Of a stretch of 64,000 nt of DNA, positions 13,041 to 22,410 are shown piece by piece; position 1 is the first letter of the stretch, and every line of letters begins with the position of its first letter. Below the pieces are notes generated by a model that searched no databases, was not told the DNA's origin, and was given only the letters and a program-made list of their open reading frames with translations. This stretch comes from Zeus faber. Taxonomy: Eukaryota > Chordata > Actinopteri > Zeiformes > Zeidae. Both the position numbers and the translations under genes were made by a program. The DNA is taken from NCBI GenBank assembly GCA_960531495.1, contig OY482851.1:22420533-22484532 (forward strand), in the 5' to 3' direction.

Positions 13041-13309
13041 CGAGAAGAAGAATAACTCCTGTTAGTGGGTCTGTTTGAACAAACATACATTTCATTACTC
13101 GCAAATTTATTCACATTTATTTATGATGTTTAAAATAATCACGCTTTTAATTTTGGTGACTCGAAGTAAAGGTTATATGGGGGAACCCTTCTATAAAACA
13201 TATTTCAAATATATGCAAGGATTGTTTATTTGTATTTGTAATGCACATTTCGCAAAAAAAAAAACACAAATCAAATAGCCTTTCCCATATCCCTTTGAGC
13301 ATTATTTTA

Positions 13310-13510
13310 TTTTTATTTATATGTCTCTATTCACTAACTGCATTACGTTTACGTTCAGTTAGTCAGCTAGGTTGGAATTAGGTTGGCTACTACGTTTGGT
13401 TCAGTAACTATTGTGCATAATCGCCGGGTGCGTTGCGAAGACATTTCACTGCACATATGTATGAACGTACGGATATGTGTGTGACAAACAAACCTCTTTG
13501 AATCTCGAAT
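13310..13510 (+). mobile_element. LINE 3'-end copy
   Basis: The same tail as at 9355 and 18225: CACTAACTGCATTACG, then TAATCGCCGGGTGC, GACATTTCACTGCACATATG and GTGTGACAAACAAACCTCTT. No tandem tail or clear target duplication is visible. Confidence 0.65.
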
Positions 13511-13599
13511 CAAAGTGCATCACGTTACCCACAACATCTATGACATGACAACCAAGAAAAATAAAAACAAAAGATTTAAGACAAATAAACAGCAGTTTA

Positions 13600-14075
13600 A
13601 AACAGGCCTATACGGGCGGACAGATATCGCGATATTTGTCTTTTCTTCCGCCGTGCTCATTACGTCGAGACAGCGCTGACGAGCGCCCTTCTGGTCACGT
13701 GGCTCCGGTGACGCCCAAAACGTCTGCGGCTTCTGACGTCACGGCCAGCCGCTCGCCCTCAAGCTCCGACCAGCGCGAACGCCGGTACCCGGTGTTGCCA
13801 GGTCCGCGGCTTCCCCGCGGAATTAAGGGATGCTTTTGTAGCGCTGCCGCGGGTTGGTTCGACCGGGTTTTGCGAGACAATAACACGAAAGAAATGCATG
13901 ACTGAAAGAAATAAAAATTGTAAAAAAAAGAAAACGGGAACGAAACCTTCCTGGGGACGCGTTCTCCGACGAATGCCCCACCCCCCACCCGGAGGGATTT
14001 CCGGTGGTCTCGTCAACACAGGCCTGGCAACCCCCGGCCGGCGCGGAGCGTCGCGTCGCACTCGCGCCGCCGAGG
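13600..14075 (+). promoter_or_regulatory. CpG-rich promoter of the phosphatase gene, with CRE and E-box
   Basis: A CpG-rich block precedes the start codon. It has a perfect cAMP-response palindrome TGACGTCA at 13734-13741 and CACGTG at 13696-13701. The leader contains short A-rich runs near 13922-13930. Confidence 0.6.
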
Positions 14076-14660
14076 ATGAGCAGCGTGTGCCGGGGCCGCG
14101 GCGTCGACGACGCCCGAGCTCGCCCGCCCGGCAGCAGCAGGCTCTCCGGCCTGTGCCAGATCACGGAAGAGCTCTACCTCAGTAGCGGCCGAGCGGCGAG
14201 GGACGCGTCCGCCCTGGCGCGCTCCCGCATCACCTGCGTCATCAACGTCTCCGAGCGCGGCGCCGACCCGAGGACCCCCGGGGTGGAGTACGTCCACCTC
14301 CCCGCCGCCGACTCGCCCCTCGCCCCGCTGAGCGACCGCTTCGACCGCGTGGCCGACGCCATCCGCTCCGTCGGCGCCGCCGGCGGGCGCACGCTCGTGC
14401 ACTGCCGCGCGGGCGTGAGCCGCTCGGCGTGCCTGTGCATGGCGTACCTGGTGAAGCACCGCGGCGCCACGCTGCGCGGCGCCCACGCGTGGGTCAGGGC
14501 CGCCCGCCCCGTCGCGAGGCCCAACGTGGGGTTCTGGAAGCAGCTGATCCGGTACGAGGAGGAGCTGCGCGGGCGCGCCAGCGTGAGGATGGTCTCCTCC
14601 GGCATGGGGGAGATACCGGACGTCTACGAGGAGGAGAGCAGGAACATGCTGCCGCTGTAG
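14076..14660 (+). CDS. dusp18: atypical dual-specificity phosphatase, DUSP18/DUSP14 group
   Basis: A 194-residue single-exon protein that would dephosphorylate phosphotyrosine and phosphoserine/threonine. The signature VHCRAGVSRSA gives catalytic Cys110 and Arg116, and Asp79 in AADSP is the likely general acid. SGLCQIT near residue 24, ITCVINVS, RPNVGFWKQLI and the C-terminus PDVYEEESRNMLPL place it in the DUSP14/18/21 group. The N-terminus, VINVS, ADSP and the MVSS...LPL end look more like DUSP18, while RPNVGFW and PDVYE.ES look like DUSP14, so the symbol is tentative. The ATG at 14076 (context GCCGAGGATGA) is chosen because the family starts there; an upstream in-frame ATG at 14004 would add 24 unrelated residues. 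The CDS is extremely GC-rich compared with its surroundings. AATAAA follows at 14698 and 14724. Confidence 0.92.
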   Translation: MSSVCRGRGVDDARARPPGSSRLSGLCQITEELYLSSGRAARDASALARSRITCVINVSERGADPRTPGVEYVHLPAADSPLAPLSDRFDRVADAIRSVGAAGGRTLVHCRAGVSRSACLCMAYLVKHRGATLRGAHAWVRAARPVARPNVGFWKQLIRYEEELRGRASVRMVSSGMGEIPDVYEEESRNMLPL

Positions 14661-14697
14661 CGCGACACTTTGGGGTTTTTGTTTTTTAATGTATTTA

Positions 14698-14729
14698 AAT
14701 AAACACGGCGACGTTTGATGCAAAATAAA
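14698..14729 (+). terminator. poly(A) signals of the phosphatase gene
   Basis: Two AATAAA hexamers, at 14698-14703 and 14724-14729, lie 38 and 64 bases past the stop codon, so the 3' UTR is very short. Confidence 0.65.
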
Positions 14730-14769
14730 TGACTCAAAGCTTAAAAGTGGGAAAAAAAAACAACCGGCA

Positions 14770-16211
14770 TTTATTTGTGAAATCACTTTTCATGATAAGA
14801 GCAACACACTGAACTATGCAAGGCCACGCTGACGTTTCAAAGAAACCAAAACGCTAAGTCTGGAAGGAACAATTTATACACTGGCTTATAATTTAAAGAA
14901 ATTGTGTGTACGGGGCGGATTTGTTCTTGTTTTACCACTTATCCTGTTCAATTACAGTTCTAACAATTTGTTCTAACGAGCATTTTTTTTTTATCTCCTG
15001 ACAGTGTTTTGACAGGCGCTGAGTCTGAACCTTTTTCGTGTGGGGGTGGAAAAAACCCCAAACATTTGTTTACTTTACGTAAAAGCCTCGTCCATGACAT
15101 CACAAAAGTACAAACAAACTATTAAGCTTTCTAGGGACCAGATCGAAATTGACCCAAAAATTGGGAACTCTGGCAAAATAAAACAAATACCGAACTCATG
15201 TTTGCACACAAACTGTGGCACAGGTCAGTCGTCTCATAAATGCAGCTATTCTGGAGTCAAAATTTAATTGAATAGTGGTCATTTCATTCCCTCTTATTGC
15301 ACTACCAACAGCCCAAACAATTAAATTAATGGAAAATGTCATTACACCTTTTACATTTATTGACATTGGCAAATAAATTAGCTGAGTCCCCACGACAAAT
15401 AGGGCGTGGGGGAATCAATTGATGAGACTTAAACCCACATAGAGGAATCATCAGGAAGAAATAAGAAATAATTTACTAAAAGTTCCACTCAATCCACTTT
15501 TTCTCGAGGGGAAGTTAGGAAGTTGCAGTGGGTGAATAATACACCACCCAGTGCAGTTAAGGGGAATTCACTATTACATTCATGTGTCCATCAGCAGAAA
15601 ATAAACCCAAACACTGTCCTTTAAATATGTCAAGTAAAACCTATAGATTTTTCTTTTTTCATGACACACAAAAGAACCCTCCAACAATGGAAGGCGGCTA
15701 AGCACATTGATAGCAAGTGAAATGGCTTATTTGGGTAAACTATACGTTAATGTTCTGTACAAATAGGCTTACACTCAAAAGGCTCGTTCATCTGCTACTA
15801 AAATATCCTGAGACGGTACCTTCGGCCTTCCTTAATCGGATCAAGTGACAAAAAGATTGCCAAATAAGTGCCAGGTGCAAAAACAGCATGCTTACTCTTT
15901 AACTGATTTTCCACTTATTCCCTTGGTAAGGCAACAGTGTTATCTGCATAGTCATGCAATAAGCATCTCAATATACAAAATAGTATGTTAACACAAATCG
16001 GGAGAACCATCAAAGATAACACCAAAAAAATAAATCAATATCTCAGTTTATCGCCCCTTTTCCTCGCATAAAACCACAGTGAACATAGCTGCATGAGGCA
16101 ATGGCTTGAAGATGATGGTAGCTCACAACTGAAAGAGGGAGAGATCAATTTTTTAGTTCAGCGCTTTTCAGAATCGAAGTCTTTCGGGGGTGTAAATGTA
16201 CATTCCTTCCA
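14770..16211 (-). other. tgoln2: tgoln2 3' untranslated region, probable
   Basis: The AT-rich sequence downstream of the tgoln2 stop has no coding potential. Minus-strand AATAAA hexamers lie at 15361-15356 and 14775-14770. The distal one would end the transcript about 20-70 bases from the 3' end of the convergent phosphatase gene. Confidence 0.45.
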
Positions 16212-16307
16212 TCAAACACTTACATGCTGTTCCAGCTTTTGGTATTCAGCAGATTTTGGCCGACGCGTTGCTCTTGATTTCTTCCCTTCCAAAACGAAGG
16301 CGATTAT
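16212..16307 (-). CDS. tgoln2: tgoln2 exon 3 (cytoplasmic tail with YQKL)
   Basis: After a TCTGCCAG acceptor the exon reads [20 protein letters not shown] then [12 protein letters not shown] is a YxxPhi signal for AP-complex sorting. At 16223-16218 the frame reads GTA AGT, both coding (VSV then TGA at 16214-16212) and a good donor, so the last residues are uncertain. Confidence 0.9.
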   Translation of the reverse strand: MIAFVLEGKKSRATRRPKSAEYQKLEQHVSV

Positions 16308-18895
16308 CTGGCAGACAAAAAATGAGGGGTTGAGCAGGTTCTCGTCAACTTCGTTGATCAATCAAAAGTGAGACAATACAACCAACAAGTAACACAGGGT
16401 GAGATTCTGCAAGAAATGAATTGCGTGAAATAAATATAAAATGACAAGTACCTTACGCTTGTTATGGTAAGCGATGTAGAGTACTGCCACCAACACTGAC
16501 GTGGACACAAGATAGGCAAAGAAGTGACTGTTCTCCACCTCATCTTTCGGGACGAGTGGATTATGCTTCACATTTTCTTCTGGTTGTACTTTCTTGAGTC
16601 CCTCAGCAGTTTTCTTGCCCTTTGTTCCGTCCGCCCCTTCCTTCTTGGTTCCCCCAGGAGCTCCCTCCGCCCCTTCCTTCTTGGGTCCCCCAGGAGCTCC
16701 CGTCGCCCCTTCCTTCTTGGTTCCCCCAGGAGCTCCCTCCGCCCCTTCCTTCTTGGTTCCCCCAGGAGCTCCCTCCGCCCCTTCCTTCTTGGGTCCCTCA
16801 GGTGCTCCCTCCGCCCCTTCCTTCTTGGGTCCCTCAGGTGCTCCCTCCGCCCCTTCCTTCTTGGGTCCCTCAGGTGCTCCCTCCGCCCCTTCCTTCTTGG
16901 GCCCCTCAGGTGGTACCTCCGCCCCTTCCTTCTTGGGCCCCTTAGGTGCTCCCTCCGCCCCTTCCTTCTTGGGTCCCTCAGGTGCTCCCTCCGCCCCTTC
17001 ATTCTTGGGTCCCTCAGGTGCTCCCTCCGCCCCTTCCTTCTTGGGTCCCTCAGGTGCTCCCTCCGCCCCTTCCTTCTTGGGTCCCTCAGGAGCTCCCTCC
17101 GCCCCTTCCTTCTTGGGTCCCTCAGGTGCTCCCTCCGCCCCTTCCTTCTTGGGTCCCTCAGGTGGTCCCTCCGCCCCTTCCTGCTTGGGTCCCTCAGGTG
17201 CTCCCTCTGCCCCTTCCTTCTTGGGTCCCTCAGGAGCTCCCTCCGCCCCTTCCTTCTTGGGTCCCTCAGGTCCTCCCTCCGCCCCTTCCTTCTTGGGTCC
17301 CTCAGGAGCTCCCTCCGCCCCTTCCTTCTTGGGTCCCTCAGGAGCTCCCTCCGCCCCTTCCTTCTTGGGTCCCTCAGGAGCTCCATCCACACCTTCCTTC
17401 TTGTGTTCCACTGCAGTTTTCTTCCCCTTTGTTACCACCACCCCATTATTTTTGTGTACCTCAGCAGTTTTCTCACCCTTAGATCCCTTCAACCCTTCCT
17501 TGTTGGGTTTCTCAGCAGGATCACTTCTGCCGTCTATTGCGTTGTTTTTACTATAACTGTGCTCTGGCATTTTGGAATCCGTTTGGCTTACTCTCCCTTC
17601 CGTATTGTTTTTTTCTGTGGGCTGGGCTACTTCACTTCCTGTCTGTGTTAAATCCTCCCCTCCTTGCTTCTCGTGATTCTGTTTGTTCTTTGTGGCACCA
17701 TACCCTGCCATGTTGGTTTCAGCCACAGCATTACTGGCTCCTTTTAAATTGCTGTCTGGAATTTTATCTTCCATGTGTTGTTGCATTTGAGGATTGGACA
17801 ATCCATTAGTGTGTTGATTTTGCACTGATGCTCCTGAAAACGTGAGAAAAAAAAAATGTATCTGCGTTATGAATATGTTCCTCTATATGCTGTCTCCATT
17901 TGCGAATTTGATAAAGCAGTGGAGGTAGTTGTGGTTGGTATGCCGATATTGCCGAACTTTCAGAAAAAAGAACAGCACCCTAGGGCAGAAATATATCCCC
18001 TATATACCACCCCAAGAAGAACCAGAACAAAAAAATTATAAAACCCCACCAAAAAAGGCGTCAAGGGTAACGCTGCGTTCCATTGAGGGTCAGAAGTTGG
18101 TAATTCCGAGCAGGTAGTTCCCACCTCAGAGATAAATGAGTTTCATTCCTTCCATGCCGGGCGCCTGCAGCTAATTTGTATTTATTTGAGAAGCTTGACA
18201 ATTCAACGAGCTACAATTGATTCTATTTTCTTCTTATTCTATTTACTAACTGCATTACGTTTTAGGAATCGGTCAGTTCAGTTGGATCAGTTAGGTAGTA
18301 ATTAGGTGAGCTATTGTCTTCAGTTCAGTACTTACTGCGAATAATCCCCGGGTGCTGTGGCAATGACATTTCACCGCATATGTGTACGAACGTATGTTCA
18401 CGTGACAAATACGCCTCTTGAATATGTTGACGTGACATAAAAACCACAGATCGAAGTTAAACGTGTTTGACGTGTTTTTTTTTTTTGTTTTTTTTTTGTT
18501 TTTTTTAAACACGCAAACGGATCTTTCTTCGCCGTTAACGCAGCATGCCGCTATGGCGTCACATCTGTTCTTTTGGCAAACTAAGACCCTGCCATGATAT
18601 TCTGACGTAGACGGCCGTTCCTCTACGGAGTAGGTGCAACTTTCAGGAGTTTCGACATCGACGTCACGCAGCATAAACCCGGATGTTAGGGGGGGGGGGG
18701 CGAACAAACCGTTGCCTCTTCGAATTGAATTCTGGGAACTAGTATAATCCACCCAACACTGACGATTTTGTGGATTTACACTTTAAACACATCCGAACGA
18801 AATCTGTAACGACGAACCACCATTTAAATCACATAGAACACGACAAACTAGTGCAAGGGGCGAAAATAAATGTTTATCAACAAAGCCGAGACACG

Positions 18896-18987
<92 letters not shown>

Positions 18988-19212
18988 GAGACGTGACGAC
19001 AGACGGTTATCGGGAAGCCCGCAACAGCAAGTGCAGAACGCGGAAGAGGCACCGCGTTGCCCCGCCGTGAACTGCTGTAAGCCCACGCCCTCCCCTCGTG
19101 GGATCGTGGCGAAAAACGAGCTCCATGCCAGCGACGAGCCCCACTCACCCCCGACTTGGCTGCAACACAGCGCCAGAGCGATTATCGTCGAGAACCTCCG
19201 CGCCGCGTCCAT
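16212..19212 (-). CDS. tgoln2: tgoln2 (trans-Golgi network integral membrane protein, TGN38/46 type)
   Basis: This type I membrane glycoprotein cycles between the trans-Golgi network and the plasma membrane. The join is 19212-19149, 17833-16452, 16307-16212, with phases 1 and 0 matching. A signal peptide ([17 protein letters not shown]...) is followed by a hydrophilic Asn/Lys/Glu-rich lumenal region. About 22 copies of a 12-residue repeat (residues about 166-429) come next, then the TM helix [19 protein letters not shown] (about 459-477), HNKRK, and a tail beginning [10 protein letters not shown] and holding the sorting signal YQKL (504-507). The TM and tail match the mammalian TGN46 pattern closely. 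Reading through gives 513 residues ending EQHVSV. A GTAAGT overlapping the last codons may instead splice to a further exon, as mammalian TGOLN2 has alternative tails. Neighbouring tcf7l1 supports the call. Confidence 0.93.
16452..17833 (-). CDS. tgoln2: tgoln2 exon 2 (repeat region and TM segment)
   Basis: This 1382-nt exon follows a T-rich tract and a TTTTCAG acceptor and ends ...YIAYHNKRK at a GTACTT donor, phase 0. It carries the whole lumenal domain, including the minisatellite-encoded repeats, plus the transmembrane helix. The repeats are dominated by Lys, Glu, Gly, Ala and Pro. Confidence 0.95.
16611..17402 (-). repeat. 36-bp coding minisatellite in tgoln2, about 22 units
   Basis: The unit is 36 bp and encodes [12 protein letters not shown]. 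About 22 head-to-tail copies are present. The central copies are near-identical at the DNA level and differ mostly at one or two bases. The four to five copies at the transmembrane side share a GGT/GGP variant, and unit 7 has KQ and unit 12 has KN. The period is a multiple of three, so the frame survives copy gain or loss. Confidence 0.97.
18225..18425 (+). mobile_element. LINE 3'-end copy in tgoln2 intron 1
   Basis: ACTAACTGCATTACGTTTTA is followed about 100 bases later by TAATCCCCGGGTGCTG, GACATTTCACCGCATATG and GTGACAAATACGCCTCTTGA. It is homologous over its full ~200 bases to the copy at 13310. It lies antisense to tgoln2. Confidence 0.65.
18902..18985 (+). repeat. (CA)n microsatellite
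   Basis: About 42 uninterrupted CA units lie in tgoln2 intron 1, about 165 bases downstream of the exon 1 donor. Confidence 0.98.
19149..19212 (-). CDS. tgoln2: tgoln2 exon 1 (signal peptide)
   Basis: The exon encodes [20 protein letters not shown] then G, with a charged n-region, a hydrophobic core and small residues at the likely cleavage site. It ends in phase 1 at GTGAGT. The leftover G joins GA of exon 2 to make glycine, which confirms the join. Confidence 0.88.
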
Positions 19213-19385
19213 CTCGCCAGGCTGTTGACGTCCGCACGGATGACAGCGTGTGTCGACGCAGCGCGGCGGAGGCGGAGGCGGAGCCGGGGTCGGAATTACC
19301 GGTAACCACGTGACCGTGGCGGCGCCCACCCACCGGAAGCGGAAGTGTGGCTGGATGCGTTTGACGCTCGTTTTAGAGCGTCGGC
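19213..19385 (-). promoter_or_regulatory. tgoln2: tgoln2 promoter, CpG-rich with E-box and ETS-like sites
   Basis: Immediately upstream of exon 1 the sequence becomes CpG-rich. It contains a CACGTG palindrome at 19307-19312 in the context GGTCACGTGG on the minus strand (CLEAR/USF type) and GGAAG repeats at about 19334-19346 that resemble ETS sites. No TATA box is evident. The promoter is bounded upstream by a long (TG)n tract. Confidence 0.55.
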
Positions 19386-19391
19386 GCGAAC

Positions 19392-20210
<819 letters not shown>

Positions 20211-20500
20211 ATGAAAACGCGAAACCGCCGTATTGATCGCACACGAGCCGCTCGTCCTGGCTCGGTCGCGCCGGGTTTAAGTGGACGCCGTGACTCCCGT
20301 GGGCCACCAGGTGTCGCTGCGCTCTCCGTTTTCCGCGGCCCGGAGACGCGGCTCTCGGCTCGGCACGAACCGGAAGAAAGCCCCAAAGCGCACACGGCCC
20401 GGGCTCACTGCTGCCGCCCACAGGCCGGATGCGCACATTACATCGTGTTTTGGAGGCGCGTACAGGCTTTGTTTGGCGACATCTTCGACAGATGACATTC
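20211..20500. promoter_or_regulatory. CpG-rich patch with CTCF-like site
   Basis: A CpG-rich block of about 290 bases in AT-rich surroundings. It includes GCCACCAGGTGTCGCTGC at 20303-20320, close to the CTCF core motif. Open frames cross it but resemble no protein. It may be an orphan promoter or insulator. Confidence 0.4.
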
Positions 20501-20734
20501 ATTCCAGTTTAGAAAAAAAAACAAAAACATTGCTACGTTTGACTCACTCTCAGCCGTAATGGGCAAAAGTCGCTGTCTGTTGTCTGCTACAGGTGTCTGC
20601 TACCTGAGATGGGATCTTCATTCACTTTCTCATTTCATTGCACTTTTCTGCACCGAGCAGTCACGTCTTTTCTATCAATTGCGCAGCAAACATAACTCAT
20701 TATGAGGTTACTATTGCTTTTGTTAATGAAAAAC

Positions 20735-21020
20735 TGACGTCAGTAGCCTATGGATGTCACGGATCTGCCGCACTCCCAGACGAGATTAATAAAATGTATA
20801 TTCAGGGCAGTTCCAGCATTCCGTCGTCCAAGTTTGATCCAGATCGGTCCATTATTGTGGAATAATTTAGTAAAAAAAAGAAAAAAGCATGTGCAGATGT
20901 CATTGAGGTCAGAACTTTATGGATGTCGTGGATCTGAGGAACCCACAGACAATCTGAATAAGATTTGTATTCGGGGCAGTTCCAACCTGGCATTGTTCGA
21001 GCGTAATCCAGATTAGTTGA
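20735..21020 (+). repeat. two degenerate tandem copies of a ~170-bp repeat
   Basis: TATGGATGTCACGGATCTG ... TATTCAGGGCAGTTCCAGC recurs as TATGGATGTCGTGGATCTGA ... TATTCGGGGCAGTTCCAACC about 170 bases later. Confidence 0.65.
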
Positions 21021-21122
21021 AGTTTGTGATCAACAATCGCAACCTCACCAAGATGACGCCACACACAGATATAGTCGTGATTGGACTTAAACTAAAGGAA
21101 TAAAAGATACAAACTCTTCTCT

Positions 21123-21310
21123 ATGCAAAGTTACAAAGTGACAGGTATTATATGATTACTATTAACCTTTGTTATGTTTGAAAAAAAAAAAGTTAAATAT
21201 TACCAGAAGACAATTGGATTAAACAGAGCATAGTGTATTAAATGTCATAAATACATAAGCTTCTCAGGACAATTGACACGCACCAGAGTAAGTTCTACAA
21301 AATAAAAAAT
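21123..21310 (+). repeat. direct duplication, copy 1
   Basis: AGTTACAAAGTGACAGGTAT through ACCAGAGTAAGTTCTACAA matches 21617-21805 with a few substitutions and small gaps. The intervening sequence is unrelated. Confidence 0.75.
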
Positions 21311-21616
21311 GCATTACAGAATATGGCCATGCCATTGGTCAAACCATTCAGAGATCACTGGTAAATAATGATGCGTGCTTAATAACAATTACTGACAATT
21401 CATGTGCAATTATTAAGCAAAGTTAGACATTTGCAACATCACCCAGCAGCTTTGTAGCCTATGACGACATTGACTGTTCACAGGCATTTCTGTAATGCTA
21501 CGCATTCATTCAGTAAAAGCCAACCACTAATTGATTTCAAAGGCTGATATGATAAGTCTCAATCTGTGCCAAATGTTGCTGATAAAATTAGCCATATAAC
21601 AAATTCAAATATATCT

Positions 21617-21805
21617 GATGAGTAACAAAGTGACAGGTATTATTTTATTACTATTAACCTTTACGATGTTTGAAAGAAATGTAATTAAAGTATTACCAGA
21701 GGTCAATTGGATTAAACAAAGCACAGCGTATTTAACGTCATAAATATACAGTATACGCTTCTGACATGCACCAGAGTAAGTTCTACAACATAAAAACGTA
21801 ATAAC
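21617..21805 (+). repeat. direct duplication, copy 2
   Basis: The second copy of the block at 21123. It keeps GGTCAATTGGATTAAACAAA and ends ATGCACCAGAGTAAGTTCT. Confidence 0.75.
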
Positions 21806-21899
21806 ATCACTGTCAGCATTTATAGACATTCCAGAGATATCAATGTGTATAAACTTCCCGAATTATAATTACTGGATTTACAAAGTACCATAAAATAAT

Positions 21900-22003
21900 T
21901 ATGTTCCCTAAAATGGATTAATAATCGTGATAAATAATCGCTCACAATATTGACTTTAATAATTGTGATTATTATTTCAGCCATAATCATGCAGCCCTAC
22001 TTC
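21900..22003 (-). mobile_element. hAT-like MITE end
   Basis: The sequence ends GCCATAATCATGCAGCCCTA, preceded by AATAATTGTGATTATTATTT. On the other strand it starts TAGGGCTGCATGATTATGGC, the typical end of abundant teleost hAT-type MITEs. Confidence 0.5.
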
Positions 22004-22179
22004 AGAATGATAACTGCTGTTAGTTGCGGGGTAGGAAACCCACCCACAGCTTCAAAACACCGCCCGATCATAGAACAACACTGATACCAGGCCAGAATAA
22101 ATGAACTTCTGCAGTCACAAAACACACCAGAACAGAGAGTCAAAGCACATTCATCCATTGAACTTTATCAAAGGGCCGA

Positions 22180-22264
22180 CTACCCTGGACCCCGCGTATT
22201 GCTGCCTGCAGCTATATTTCTTCTTCTTCTTCTTCTTCTTCTTCTTCTTCTTCTTCTTCTTCTT

Positions 22265-22295
<31 letters not shown>

Positions 22296-22410
22296 TTATT
22301 ATTATTATTATTATTATTAGGGGTCCCACCCAAAGGGCCTATTGTTTGGGTTCAGATTTCTATTTTTATTTTCCCAGCCATTCTTCCAAAGTGCCTGGCG
22401 TTCAGAAACC
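22180..22410 (+). repeat. repeat with GCTGCCTGCAGCTATA boundary and (CTT)n(ATT)n core
   Basis: The left part reads ACCCTGGACCCCGCGTATTG, then the boundary, then (CTT)n at 22217-22293 and (ATT)n to 22317. The right part reads GGGTCCCACCCAAAGGGCCT followed by ATTGTTTGGGTTCAGATTT. The right part matches, in reverse, the end of the repeat at 12950-13030. Confidence 0.7.

Larger units (their letters stand above)
17834..19148 (-). other. tgoln2: tgoln2 intron 1
   Basis: The 1.3-kb intron contains a LINE 3'-tail copy (18225-18425), T-runs near 18476-18506, a G-run near 18690, and a long (CA)n tract at 18902-18985 close to exon 1. No coding sequence is seen. Confidence 0.7.

Noticed and set aside
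14013-14786. 257-codon minus-strand frame opposite the phosphatase
   Set aside because: A shadow of a very GC-rich coding sequence. The plus-strand frame has the HCx5R signature and family-like ends.
16524-17651. Long plus-strand reading frames (up to about 375 codons) across the tgoln2 repeat
   Set aside because: The 36-bp unit has no stop in these frames, so they are open as a by-product of the minisatellite. They have no start context, domain or splice structure.
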